64,000 bases of DNA from Crambe crambe (taxonomy: Eukaryota > Porifera > Demospongiae > Poecilosclerida > Crambeidae), in assembly GCA_963924555.1 (NCBI GenBank), contig OZ004594.1, positions 6,603,563-6,667,562 of the forward strand, written 5' to 3'. Positions 31,101 through 42,369 of the stretch are shown piece by piece (position 1 is the stretch's first letter; every line of letters starts with the position of its first letter). The notes under the pieces were generated by a model that searched no databases, had not been told where the DNA came from, and was given only the letters and a program-made list of their open reading frames with translations. The position numbers and the translations under genes are program-made.

Positions 31101-32520
31101 GCAGCATGAGGGATTCATGGTTAAGCACAATACCCCAATTATCATTAATTTTGTATCCGTGTTTTTCGCAGGTGTTTGTATGCTGGTGAACTGCCGTGTT
31201 TGGTGGAAGTTTTAGATTGTGTTGCCAAGTCAATAAGATTGAACAATTCCTGGTAAAAATACCCATCAATTTCCATTGAAGTACTCTAAGCTCTTGATGT
31301 AAGGTCTGTGTAGTCAAATTGTTTACTTGAAGGGAAAATGGATATTTGATTCCTAACTAAGTAATGGATTCCTTTTCTTTCATATTGAATATGTAACGTA
31401 GTGAGTAATCATTCGATTTTGTTCATCATAATTATATTGCTCTCCATAATGTGATGTACTTGTGGGGGAAAATGTTTTATAGTGGCGAATTAATTGAGAT
31501 AAATATTTGCCAAAAGCATTGCATAGCCGAGAATGCTGTGCTTGGAGTACATTGAGGTTGGTTAAAACTAGTTTGTACTGTGCCATCACATCTTTTGTGA
31601 ATATCACCCCATCCCTTCGAAAAAGCATTGCATAGCCGAGAATGCTGTGCTTGGAGTACATTGAGGTTGGTTAAAACTAGTTTGTACTGTGCTATCACAT
31701 CTTTTGTGAATATCACCCCATCCCTTCGAAGGCAATCTAATGTTTTCAATAGCAGTTGTGATTTATGCAATGTCATCGGATCCAAAGATTTTTCATCATT
31801 TGCTAGCTGGTTTTCTAATCGTACATCATTTCTGAAACATAATGTACACTGTCTACACATCCAGGTAAAGAACTGAACTGACCTGAGGCCTAAATGAAAC
31901 ATCCTGTTAACGTCTTGTGGAGTAGGGATCACATCACAAGCCAAGGTAGAGTCACAGGAATTACATATGGAGCAAGACTGGGTTTCTTTTCAGGACACTT
32001 CTGTAATGCACTTTACATATGTGAATAATGTGATTTGGGATCACGTGATCTACTTTACTAGTAAGTAAGTAGCAATGGATGTGTTTTCTCCATACCATTG
32101 ATCAGGGCCCCACAAGTGTATGCTCTCACATGAACACCCATCATCACAATAATAGATGCAGTGTTTGTTACCTCTAGTGCTATAATATTCCTCTTGCCCA
32201 CCTAGGAATAAACCTGTTCTCTCTGTTGTGCTTCCTTTTGGCTTGCAGATGCAATCATTGCTAGTCAGGTCAAAGATGTCATCATAAGATGCGTACTGGG
32301 ACAAGGGAACTTCATCTGAGCCAACATGCCTGGAGTCTTTAAGTGGATGTAAGTGCTGCAAGTTTAGATCACTTCCAGATTGCTGCCAGAGTACACATGG
32401 CAAGCATTGTGCCCTATTAGGATGGTACGTAAGGGTTTTCCTTCTCTTTGAACCACCACCATTACCATTAGAATCTTCACCATTCTTATCACTTACAGAC
32501 CAACGCCTTTTCTATTGACC
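28140..32520 (-). pseudogene. Degraded transposase with XPG-like nuclease region
   Basis: Minus-strand blocks in several frames form one long decayed protein. From about 32510: a basic stretch and Cys/His-rich region (NDCICKP, HCIYYCDDGCSCES). About 31945-31380: WMCRQCTLCFRNDVRLENQL, broken by a 109-bp tandem duplication. About 31145-30768: GFKVLNTLGCYCSIDHIRSH and FTIDNLNFYMKYAKNL. 30747-30130: VPIAGDQQTYYAFMKKL and LHGDWHMLQLL. 29880-28887: GGWTVSAKGKPHHNLALDEA and on. 28706-28464: VVSSDTDTW-type and ALYILTGCDYV motifs like XPG/FEN1-family nucleases. Conserved Asp in DNLNF, GDQQT and GDWH suggest a DDE-type core. Academ-type transposons are known to combine such a transposase with an XPG-like nuclease, so this is a plausible relative. 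Terminal repeats were not located. Confidence 0.55.
31512..31729. repeat. 109-bp tandem duplication inside the transposase
   Basis: 31512-31620 and 31621-31729 are almost identical (one C/T difference at about 31583/31692). Because 109 is not a multiple of three, it shifts the frame and inactivates the gene. Its high identity indicates a recent event. Confidence 0.95.
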
Positions 32521-32524
32521 AGAA

Positions 32525-34085
32525 GATATTGGAGTAGAAGATGATGTAGCAGTAATTATGGTGAGAGTCGTTGGTCTCGTCTCTATTGGTAGTGTTGTGG
32601 CATTAGGGAACTCAGACAGGGCATTAGAGAACGCAGACAGCCAGGTATGTAGGGTTCTTAGATGTCTTGTCACAATCAGCAGGAGCAGCACTAGTAATAA
32701 GCAGCAGTGTTGGTGTCTATGTAGATAATGAGATCAAGGCCTAACTAATTAACGTTAATTCAATTAATTAGCATACCACTGCTAAAGATGAGCTCTTGTA
32801 AGAAGCACAATGGCGATTCATAAAGTTGGTGATGAGCTGCATGTTATTGAGTGGCCATGATATCTAAGGCATTGAGAATATGATTTTTCTTACCTTCCAA
32901 CATTCTATAGAATTGTTTTTTTTTGCTCCCAACATAGCCAAATCTGTTCTTATTATTTTATTATTATAGTTATTATCTCTTCTGAAGTTCTCACCATCAA
33001 AAGTTCTCCACAGAACTACGAAGTTGTAGATTCAAGGGGGTAACAGTAGAAGACTCAAGAGTTTTAGAAGCAGTGTGAAAAGATCCAATACCACTGCTAT
33101 CAATAAAATAATGCCATTGTTTTTTTACCTGCCTGATGCAAACACTTCTGAAGGCTTGGAAACAATTGCACTGCACTCATTTCGATCAGTTTACAAAAAA
33201 TGTGCGAATGACTTATTCATATTTTCATGTTTTGTGGTCGCCAAAAAAAAGGCCCAACACCTACGCAACCTGACCAAAAGTTTACCTAATGTTAGATTAT
33301 TATTGTTTTTCTCAGGTCTATATTTTCATCAGGTAATGGTTTACTGGTTAAAAAAGCTCATTTGACTTAGATCAGGCCTCCAATTAGCCTGTGGAGCCAG
33401 TTTCTTCGAGCAACGACCTTTGGCTCCTACTTGTACAGTCTACTGAAGTTGACATGGTCGATGGAGTCTCTTCAATAGAACAGGCTATATTTTACCTAGC
33501 GTTTGATTTTTAAAGGTGAAAACTGTTCTCAGTAGAGTTAATGTGGAAGTCACTGTAGACAAGTCCTAGTTAGCTACAGTCCATGGTATCCAGTTTAAAG
33601 GCGACCGATTTAGCCATTTTTGACATCATCTATCCTGGACTCTCGAGAAGCCAGTGGTTTGAGTATCTAATATTGTGTTCAAGAACCTTACTACTATCGT
33701 CTGTCAAGAGATGGAGTCCTGGACAGTTGGCTCCTGGCTGTGCAGTCGACTGAAGTCGCCGAGTACTGGAATTGTGACCTGTTATTATGAGACCTCTCCT
33801 AGCCCCCCAGTTGGCGCTAGACTAGATTGGTTTATTGTAAAGGAAACTGTTTTTATTATTCTCTATGGATGTTAAATTATTTAAACTCTAAACAAACTAT
33901 AGCTAATACAAAGGGGGAAAAAAGCCTCAGTTTTGCCTCCAATTTCCCGCCTTGAAGCCGCTGCATATCGACTGGAAGTACCGTGGTCTTAGCGTAAACC
34001 GAGTAAGTGAGGTTTCTTGAATGCTGTTTCGGATCTTGAGAAGATTCCATAGAGTATGAAGCAAGGGTCAATCAGCCCAGTAGAC
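32525..34085. other. No assignable gene
   Basis: Contains two related segments near 33400-33450 and 33690-33770 (TTGGCTCCT, CAGTCTACTGAAGT / CAGTCGACTGAAGT), probably part of a dispersed repeat. A 96-codon plus-strand frame at 33075-33365 has no recognised motif. Confidence 0.5.
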
Positions 34086-34089
34086 AAGG

Positions 34090-35070
34090 GTAAGGGTAGA
34101 GATCCATACTCTGTTGACAGCCATTACTGTTGGCCAAGATCCTTGAGTTATTGTTCTTAGGTGACTTTGGGCAGCTGGCATACCCACCTAAACCAGTCAG
34201 TGTTCGGATGGAATATTTGCTACACAGGAGGTACTTACATCAGGAACCATCAATCTATATGTGTTTATATGATCTACAGAAGGCACATGACAGTGTCAAG
34301 TTTCCTGTGATTCTCAATAGGCTCTATCATCAGAGACTGGTACATTGGAGGACAGTGTTTTGTGAAACTGGATGATGTGTTTTTCCAGTTCTAGAGGGGT
34401 AAAACAGGGATCAATACTGTCCTCAACTGGTAATGGATCCCCTGCTCAGTGTCTGGTGTGGGTCTTTTTGTCAACAAGCTCTTTGCAGGTGCGTATTTAA
34501 TATTCGAATTAGTATCGCCTCTTTTAGACTAAGTGTGGAGCCAGGCAGGCCATCTTTGCTTATGGCTCAATAGGGGCTTTCCAGGGAGACCTTTCACCAA
34601 TGTCGAATTGCTCCTTGGTTGAGACATGTGTAGCTACTTCCAGTCTTGATGTTTGGGTGTGACATATGGGTATGAGAACTGCATGATGTTTGAAGGAATC
34701 AGACATTGCTACTTTTGATTTTTTCATGGGGGAGTTGAACAAGAGAATCCTGAAGTAAAGTGACACCTGTGCTAATTGCTATGGGCTGGGGGCCACATAC
34801 ATGTACCTTGTCAGGAAGCTGAACTTTATTCACTGGCTCATGCAACCAGGAAAGATGCAGCCAGAATAGTTGAAATTGAGGAAAGATAGGATGGTACAAA
34901 TTATGGGACCTTGCCATTGACCATGGAGAAAGGATCGGAAGTCGTTACTCATGTTGTCCCTCCCACGCTAGCTGTGTATGTCCGGTGTATGATGTACCTC
35001 AAATAATGGAGACACTCTTCTTTACATACTGCATATCATCACATCTATCTGCCACCTTCAATGAAACTGA
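34090..35070 (+). pseudogene. Non-LTR retrotransposon reverse transcriptase remnant
   Basis: A frame at 34130-34375 reads MCLYDLQKAHDSVKFPVILN, the RT motif D-x-x-K-A-F-D-x-V of LINE elements. Downstream blocks in shifting frames include SRGVKQGSIL (34380-34410), FFMGELNKRILK (34720-34755) and YLVRKLNFIHWL (34800-34840), which fit the C-terminal part of LINE ORF2 proteins. Multiple stops show it is dead. No endonuclease region was recognised. Confidence 0.7.
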
Positions 35071-35264
35071 GCTGTTTCATATACTAGTTGCTCTAGTCTT
35101 GGTCTCTATTTTTAATTTTTGAACCTTTATTTTTTCTGTAAGCCCTTTGGGCCTTTGTTCCATTTGACATTGGCACAAAGCCATATAGTCTCACGGCGCC
35201 AGACTGTTTGGATTGGTAAAGGGTCGTCCTTGAGACTACTAGTACCACCCACTTCACCCCTACC

Positions 35265-35450
35265 ATAGGCGGTGGAACAGTCATGACCAATATTTCAGGA
35301 AAAACAGGTTAAAGTATTTATCAATCAATAACAAAAGAAAGTGTTCTATGATGCTCAATTAATATTATTGTTGATCTGGGGGATTATATTAGCTACATTT
35401 AGTTTCAGGTCGGACCAATCTAATCTTGCTTCAAACACCTCTGCATAGGC
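35265..35450. repeat. Dispersed repeat, copy 1
   Basis: GCGGTGGAACAGTCATGACC near the start and GACCAATCTAATCTTGC, CAAACACCTCTGCATAGGC at the end match 39168-39360 in the same orientation. No coding capacity. Confidence 0.6.
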
Positions 35451-35454
35451 AGTT

Positions 35455-36870
35455 TTAGCTAATGATCATGAAACCATGCATGAGAGAGTCTCCATCCTCC
35501 CATCTACATTAACTTTAGAGTATTTAGCATCCAAATTGTCTAAAATTTTAGTACTGTAGCTAGCTACTGTAGTGTTGGAGACACTGCTATGAAAAAATCA
35601 ATATAGTCTGCTCTAGTCTATAGCTGTGTCCTACAGTTCAAGTAATTATTGCTGCTGCATTCTTATTTTTGCAACTCATCTCCCCAATGATCGATCAGAC
35701 ATAACTAGAACTAAGATGATGCATGCACAAGTCATAATATGGGGACACAAGACATAGCTACTATAGAACTCTATGATGGGAGTGAACAACATAAGGACTT
35801 TGAAAATTTCTTACTAGCTATATACACACTGAATGCCAGAACACGAATACCACAGACTCCATAGCTCTTAATTTTCAACAAATCTATATCTTTCATTAAA
35901 TGCAAAATGCCATGGATGCTTGCATCCAAGACTGGCATTAAAAATGGATGCAAAATTGGAGACTATTACAATTTTACCTCAGGCCAGTAGCTAGGGCAGC
36001 TTTTCTCATACCAAAAAAAAAGAAAAAAAGAAAAAAAAAAGAAGCTTGTCAGTAGCTAACATTATTGTTAGGAAAAAACAGTGTGCACAGCATGGTGTAA
36101 AAAAATTCTTGGATCCTGGTGAAAAAGAGAGCAAAGTCAGATGATGAGAACTTTCAGCAACTATTATTGTTCTGGTTGAGTGTGGGAACTGATTCATCAA
36201 AGTGAAATTGTTCTTCGGGGTTGAATGACTGATTGTGTATCCACAGCAGACCCACATCACTCTATTATCCAAATCACATACCTACTGGCCTACAGCAGTG
36301 CAGCACTAATTATTAACTGTTATTTAACACTCCTATTGTAAGTGTTATGGCTGAACTGGTGTCATTTTCACACAGTACTTTGGCCTCATGCATATCTAGT
36401 TTGTAATTTAACTGTTGTCCACCAGTCAATTCTTGTCATCTGATATTGAAGTCATAACAAGGTATATTTTTCTTACATGTTGACACTCATAGCTGTATAA
36501 TTATGATTTGAAGAGTCATGAGACTCAATTCCTCAGACTGGTGAAATCCTCTGGAAGCTAAGTCAGATCTTTTCAAGGAAATCAGCTAATCTAGAAAGTT
36601 CTTGTTTATTTCATAATGGTTGATTTATAACTCTGCAGTTGTACGTAGTTACGTAGCTGTCAAACTTTCGGTTAATGCAAAACATTGAAAATTAATCTGT
36701 TGACCTTGTATGTGTACAATTCTCTGTTATCTGCATGTTAATTCTTATAATTATTTTTCCTGCTCTGACTTGTTGACTACAATTCAAAACTTAAAGTTGA
36801 TAAGCAATCCTTTACGTAGGTAGCAGACTAGTATCTATGGTAGCATAGATAATCAGATCTTTTGTATACA
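35455..36870. other. No gene seen
   Basis: AT-rich DNA with an A/G-rich run near 36010-36045. No frame with a recognised family. Confidence 0.5.
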
Positions 36871-36872
36871 AG

Positions 36873-36945
36873 TAAGCACACAAAAAATTTCATCTAAGTA
36901 AAAAGGTCATGGCCCTAAAATCTAGCAAGGTTATCTTTTATATTT
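36873..36945. repeat. Solo end of the long-hairpin MITE family
   Basis: ACAAGTAAGCACACAAAAAA, TTTCATCTAAGTAAAAAGG and CCTAAAATCTAGC match the terminal part of full copies. The other arm is absent. Confidence 0.55.
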
Positions 36946-37930
36946 TATACACACTGATGATTGAAGAATTTATTTGGAGATTGTAAACAATTGTCAATTA
37001 ATTTCATCATCAAATATATAGCTTGGTCGGATATGACTGTCTTTGAGAATGAGGTACTTACCTGCAGTGGGCTGACTAGAGATCTTCGAACACTTGTGTT
37101 AGATTAAGACCAGAAATACTATAGCCAGTGAGTCAGTACTTCTTATTTAGATAGCTAAAAAAAAAAAAAAATGCTCAGCTAACATGATAAAATTCAATAG
37201 GATCATAAAGCTAGGTATTTTTATTTCCAAATGAATTTTTGAACATATTGTTCCCTCCTGTGTTAACGTTCATGTAGCAATCCAGTGTAGTTTTTTTTGA
37301 CAACCTGTAGAGTAAGGGCAGAAGATGAAGAAAGAAGAGTTCTAGGTTTACACAGTCTTATGACTGCTATCTCTACATCACTATCTGATTTAATAATTAT
37401 AGGTAGCTAATTATGTTTGTTTTGCTTTGTTTTTGGGATACAGTGATGTAAAGTAAATCAAATAATAAGTAAGACATGTAAAGTGATGTCATTTGAAGCA
37501 TAGTTGATATTGCATAGCTACTGCAAAGTCATATTTCAAACTTTTTTGACACTTCAATTATACAGTGTAATAATCATACTCTGTATGTAAACGACTATGA
37601 CTGCTTTATAGCTCAACATGGCTGAACAGTCTTGGTAGCTTGAAACTCTCAGGCTGAGTCCCAGGCTAGCTAGCAGGATATCAGTTGGGATTAGCAGTAA
37701 ACAAAACTATATATGAACGTGAAATTTACAAATGTTTTAAAACTTTTGCATTGGCAGGCAATAAACAAACCTATGGTTGTAAAGTTTACTAATGTTTCCG
37801 TTTACTCCTGATTTGACACGCTCGTTATCTTCAGTAGAAATCATGCTTGTTTATACTCCAACTTAGTGCACTTTCATTAGCAACATCCTACACAGAAATC
37901 AGCACTAGCCCCATTTACACCATCCAGTCA
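36946..37930. other. Upstream region of the small peptide gene, no gene seen
   Basis: AT-rich DNA with two similar segments near 37690-37735 and 37755-37800 (AAATTTACAAATGTTT, AAGTTTACTAATGTTT). Confidence 0.5.
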
Positions 37931-37938
37931 TGACTATG

Positions 37939-37948
37939 CTATAAAAAT
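37939..37948 (+). promoter_or_regulatory. TATA box of the cationic peptide gene
   Basis: CTATAAAAAT lies 112 bp upstream of the ATG at 38051. This would place transcription start near 37970 with a leader of about 80 bp. Predicted from sequence only. Confidence 0.55.
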
Positions 37949-38050
37949 GACACTGGATTAGCTGCAGGTCAGTCACTCCTGACCTACCTCACTGGAAATC
38001 ACAAAATATTTGCCTAACTACTCAGACTCCTGAAATTATCAAGATTCATA

Positions 38051-38419
38051 ATGAAGATTGTCTTTACTGCTATTCTTCTACTTGGTGCTTTGATAGCAGT
38101 AAATGCTGAGCCTTTTGCTAAGCCTTCTGATGAGTCCATGGAGGTCATTGCCGCTGCTGAAAGGGAGAATGAGGACAAAATATTGAATGCTATGATGAAT
38201 CACATTGTGGCCAGTGTGATGCAATCCAACGATGATGGACTAATGAGTATGATGATGGGAGAAAACATTTCTGGTGAGGATTGTGCCCAACTTCAATGGA
38301 AATTTTTTAAACACATTCGCAAAGGCCTGAAAAAAATCATTCGATCTCCTCTAACAGGGAAGATTATCAAGTATGGCTTCAAGTATGGTCCATACCTTGG
38401 ATATCTTGGAAAGAAATGA
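38051..38419 (+). CDS. Secreted cationic peptide precursor (antimicrobial-like)
   Basis: A single 122-codon exon with an upstream TATA box and a downstream AATAAA. Residues 1-19 form a signal peptide (MKIVFTAILLLGALIAVNA). Residues 20-82 are acidic and Met-rich, like a neutralising propeptide. Residues 83-122 are strongly basic with no acidic residue (WKFFKHIRKGLKKIIRSPL, then GKIIKYGFKYGP and LGYLGKK), and the first half could form an amphipathic helix. There is only one cysteine (Cys78), so it is not a disulfide-rich peptide. The architecture prepeptide-acidic spacer-basic peptide is typical of linear host-defence peptides, which act on microbial membranes. I recognise no specific family. 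Activity is inferred, not shown. It appears intact and isolated from the transposons around it. Confidence 0.75.
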   Translation: MKIVFTAILLLGALIAVNAEPFAKPSDESMEVIAAAERENEDKILNAMMNHIVASVMQSNDDGLMSMMMGENISGEDCAQLQWKFFKHIRKGLKKIIRSPLTGKIIKYGFKYGPYLGYLGKK

Positions 38420-38520
38420 ACAAAATGTTACCCAGATTGGAACACGGAGACAGTTTTAGCAATTTGACTATTAGCTAGACTGTAGTTAGTTGTGTGTCTG
38501 TTTATTAATTTTCATGAGTA

Positions 38521-38526
38521 AATAAA
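38521..38526 (+). terminator. Polyadenylation signal of the cationic peptide gene
   Basis: AATAAA lies 102 bp after the TGA stop codon. Confidence 0.6.
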
Positions 38527-38639
38527 AATAACCACATACAATCAGACTGCCAGCATTCTCCTGTAAGGTCATTGATTGGGGGTCGCCAATTCAAACTGTA
38601 CCATGGCTGATTATTGAATGGACTAATAGGATTAATTTC

Positions 38640-38720
38640 TGCATTCGAGATCGATAAATCACTTATCATCCTCCTGGAGAGTGAAATATCTCGCTGACTT
38701 ATTATGGGCATCATAAAAAA
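38640..38720. repeat. Fragment of the GTGAAATATCTC foldback family
   Basis: ACTTATCATCCTCC, GAGTGAAATATCTCGC and TGACTTATTATGGGC resemble one arm plus spacer of the element at 2255-2385. Confidence 0.45.
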
Positions 38721-38729
38721 AATTATAGC

Positions 38730-39160
38730 TATTAATAGTAATAGTCCATAACAGCCTTCTCAGCTAGGGCATGGAGTAGCTACTAATAGTTTATTCGATA
38801 GAATGGCTTAAAGTATGAGAAGCTTCTTATATAAATGAGAGGAAAGAATGTAGCTAATTATGAAGAAAGATAAGGAATTGCTGACTAGCTAGTTACAGCA
38901 ACTTCTGAGTGGGATGCTAACATTATGCATTTGAAACCAAATATATATTAATTTTCTGGAAGTACAACTTGGGCCAGCATTTTGAGTGCGTCTTTTTAAT
39001 CTTCAGACATATAAGCTATAGACATATATAGCTATAGCTATCCCTCGTGCTCAGAAAGTAATATCTGGCTCAAGGGGTGGTTGAAAATCGTTTTCATTGA
39101 ACTATTATAATACAGCTATATGCTGGCGCTGCAAGTGAAATGGCAGTAAGCTGCATAATG
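38730..39160. other. No gene seen
   Basis: AT-rich DNA without frames or repeats that could be assigned. Confidence 0.5.
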
Positions 39161-39167
39161 AGTGTGC

Positions 39168-39360
39168 ATAGGCAGTGGAACAGGTCAGGCCAGTCAGGCC
39201 CGGGGCTTGACCAATGTTTTGGAAAAACAACAACAAATTATTAAGTAGCAAAACAAAAGAAAGATGCTCAAAATATATAGAGCTTTAGTGGTCTGTGGGA
39301 TTACATTTCAATTTCGGGCCTGACCAATTGAATCTTAGCTCGAACACCTCTGGACTGTGA
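39168..39360. repeat. Dispersed repeat, copy 2
   Basis: GGCAGTGGAACAGGTCAGGC, ACAAAAGAAAG, GGGCCTGACCAATTGAATC and CGAACACCTCTG match the copy at 35265-35450. Confidence 0.6.
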
Positions 39361-39364
39361 TCAT

Positions 39365-40690
39365 TATTCAAGAGAGAGCAATCCTCAGACAAATTTCTAT
39401 CTGCTTCCATGCAGATATAAAGATACTTACACCTACATCAGCACAGAGATTCGTCCATAGGGACCTGGCTGCTTGAAACAGCATGTATATGTATGACTCA
39501 AGTCATGTGATGACCATTTCATCATCAAGGTTGGAGATTTCAGTCTCATGGAAGATCTATACTGCAGGAACTACTTCAGACAGAAGGAGCTAGAAATTGA
39601 GTTCCTAAAAAGTCGGGAAAGATTGCAGAAGCTAAGCGATGCCAGCTGCATCGCTACAAGTGTGTAATCAGGGTGGTCCAATGCCTTAATTGAGATATAT
39701 ATAGGGTCAAATTTTCTCATAGCTAGGGAATAGGTAGTATTTTCTATCTCCAGGAATTTTACTATTAATATAATGCTGGAAAGAAATACAACCCTCCTTT
39801 AAATATCTGGTAGTTCACTACTGTGAGATGATGTAGTTAAAATTGTCATTGATCACTGATTTGTATCATGGAAAGATCAAACAGTTGAAATTCAGTATTA
39901 GAAGCAGCTCCATTACAACATTGGGTAGATTTTGTTGCTTTCTCAATAAAAGAGGACTGTTCAATTTCAGGGGGTCCACATGTTCTATTTTCTTCAATTT
40001 AGCTAGCTCATTGTGCTCATGCGCTTGCTCAGTTATTTTGCACATGTGAAGTATAGCTATTTGAATTTTGAGCTATACTTATCACTTTTTGCCACTGTAT
40101 ACTATGCTGTATGATTATGTGGACTGATATTATAGTTCAAATATTGCATTTCAAACCCTCTCTAGCCAGAAAGTGTATGGACAAGGGGTTATTGAGTCAC
40201 AAAGTGATAGAAAGGGTACGGACAGAATTTTTTTTGATTCTTCGCAACCAAATTTTTTACTGATATCTACCTAACATACGGACTCTACTACCATGCACTG
40301 TCTACATTATGAAAATAATAGGCAAAAAAAGGCAACTACACGATCCCAATAATCATTCATATCTTCATTATTATTAGCTATAATAATATCTTATGAAAAC
40401 AAGTACAAAAATAGTATATAGAGAAGTTCAGCATTTTGACTCTGCTAAGAGCCCAAGGCCAAGTAGCTATATTATAGTTACCCAAACAATAACCACTCAG
40501 TAATACATTAATGTGAACATAGCTATGTAAAAAAAAGGTATATAATTATAGGCATCACTAACTATTATCTCTACACACTAACTATTTTACAATACCAGCA
40601 AGGAGGAGTACATGTAGTGTCTTGAATATCACACCTACAGAAAAAATAGAGATCAATTAATAATTTATTGATAGCTAATGGAACTTGGTT
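39365..40690. other. No gene seen
   Basis: Short frames only. This is the 3' flank of the minus-strand module gene that ends at 40694. Confidence 0.5.
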
Positions 40691-40693
40691 TTC

Positions 40694-41261
40694 TTACACT
40701 GAAGATGGTGAAAATTCTGAGATTCCTTGTTGAGCTAACATTTCTTGCATAGTCTTCCTGATAGGTTCTAGGACAAGAAGCTTCTGCATAAACTTCAGGC
40801 ACTTCATTTGGTTTTCTTTAGTAAGAAGAGCTAAAGGTGATCCAAATTCCAAACTACCATATGAAATGAAAAAACCAAATGTTATTTGACGTAGACTGTT
40901 GAATTGGTGATATAGCAGATAAGGATCACAGTCAACTTTTTCCTTATTAATGCAAAGCATCAAAATGTATTGGCCAAATCTTCCATCCTTTCGTTTATAA
41001 TCACGACAGGTGTGAATTAGCATTTGGTGTCCAATGGGGAGTACAACTTTGGACCCTTTATGGTTGGGACTGTTTACCACTTCAAAATCAGGGGGTAATA
41101 AGTGAGTAATTCCTGGATTCTCAAACATAACCTGAAGACACAAATCACTGCAATGAAGAATGTCCTCGCCACAAATTTTCGATGTGAGCTCAGCAGGATG
41201 CAGACAAACAAGGCATCTGTCCTTGCAGAACCAACATGATGAAGAGCACTTGATGTCAGAC
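40694..41261 (-). CDS. Cys-rich module 3 (last exon of the module gene)
   Basis: Acceptor TTCCCAG, then an open frame of 189 codons to a stop at 40694. It begins SDIKCSSSCWFCKDRCLVCL with a second cysteine group (CGEDILHCSDLC), then a globular part with PIGHQMLIHTC, GQYILMLCINKE and ITFGFFISYGSLEFGSPLAL. The same order is found at 54340-54900 and 55740-56321, and the second half also at the end of exon 57045-58785. The upstream intron (41262-41790) is itself similar to the intron 5' of the 54340-54900 exon, which proves exon-plus-intron duplication. The exon accepts the phase-2 end of the 54340 exon, but the link spans 13 kb of transposons and is inferred. The Cys pairs suggest zinc binding; function unknown. 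Confidence 0.7.
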
Positions 41262-41279
41262 CTGGGAACAACAATAAAT

Positions 41280-41480
41280 CATGAAATTAACCCTAGTGTC
41301 ATTTATCTCCATGATTTAATACAGAAAATGCCATTGATAACTAGAGAGAGCATACAGTTTTGATGCCATTATAATATCTTAGTGGGAAATAACCCTAGTG
41401 TCATTTATCTCCACCTATTGTTGACCATGATTTAATACAAAAAATGCCATTGATAGTTACAGAGAGTGTGTACCCAGAAA
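41280..41480. repeat. Local direct repeat in an intron
   Basis: AACCCTAGTGTCATTTATCT, GATTTAATACA and AAAATGCCATTGATA occur twice about 110 bp apart. Confidence 0.7.
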
Positions 41481-42184
41481 TTGCAGCTGAATAATAATGT
41501 GATAGATATAGTTTATTGATTCTTTTTTTAAAAAAACTCTTTTATGAAGGGCAACCACATACCAAGTAGAATAGTGATATTGGGTCAAGCAACATGCATG
41601 ATAGTAAACATTATTTCGCCGGTCAACCAAAAAATAGATGGGTGGAATTCTTGCTTCCTGGCACTTCTAAAGGCCAGAGAAGAGCAACAAGGCACCAAAG
41701 GTAGCGTTAGTAACTCCATTGGAAAGTCCATTCTATAATGACATGACTCTCATATTATGTATGTTGGATTCTCTGCATGAAGCTTTTATTGCTGACTCAA
41801 CTAGCTATAGCTTTAGTGATATAGCCGTTCTACTTTGTCAGAATTTGGGTGAGATTTTTTTTCTTTTTCAATATAGATCCATGGATTATATTCTCCATCA
41901 GTCCACATACTTATGCTACATAGAGAAAAGAAATGTGCCCTGCTAGCATTCTGTGTTTTCTGAGCATGTGGCTGAGAAATATAGGATTTACTGCTCTAGT
42001 TGGACCAAAGCAAGCATGATGGTAGCCTTATTATGATGTCAAAGGTGTAGACAAGTGGAATATTATTTAGAAAACTAATTCAGTGAGAGAGCTGACTATC
42101 AGGTCATGACTCATTGAAATTATTCTGTATTATCTAGATCAACTCTATGCTGTTAGGTGTACTATGCTTGCATACACATTACAT

Positions 42185-42255
42185 TATGTTATAAGTAAAT
42201 AATGATCTAAGCAGGTGTTTTTGTCTTACTCTAGTCAGTTAGCAGTTGTAACTAG
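42185..42255. repeat. Direct repeat, possible Gypsy LTR piece
   Basis: GTGTTTTTGTCTTACTCTAG and TCAGTTAGCAGTTGTA also occur at 52842-52910 in the same orientation. This copy lies just upstream of the Gypsy gag region, so it may be LTR sequence. No full LTR pair was defined. Confidence 0.4.
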
Positions 42256-42369
42256 TTTGTAGCTAGCTCATTATCATAAGAAGAAAGAATATCTATCATA
42301 GTGACAAGGTTAGTTAGAGCTATGGGCCCCTTTGATCTGTGAAAATACAGTAGAATCCTATTCTGAAAG

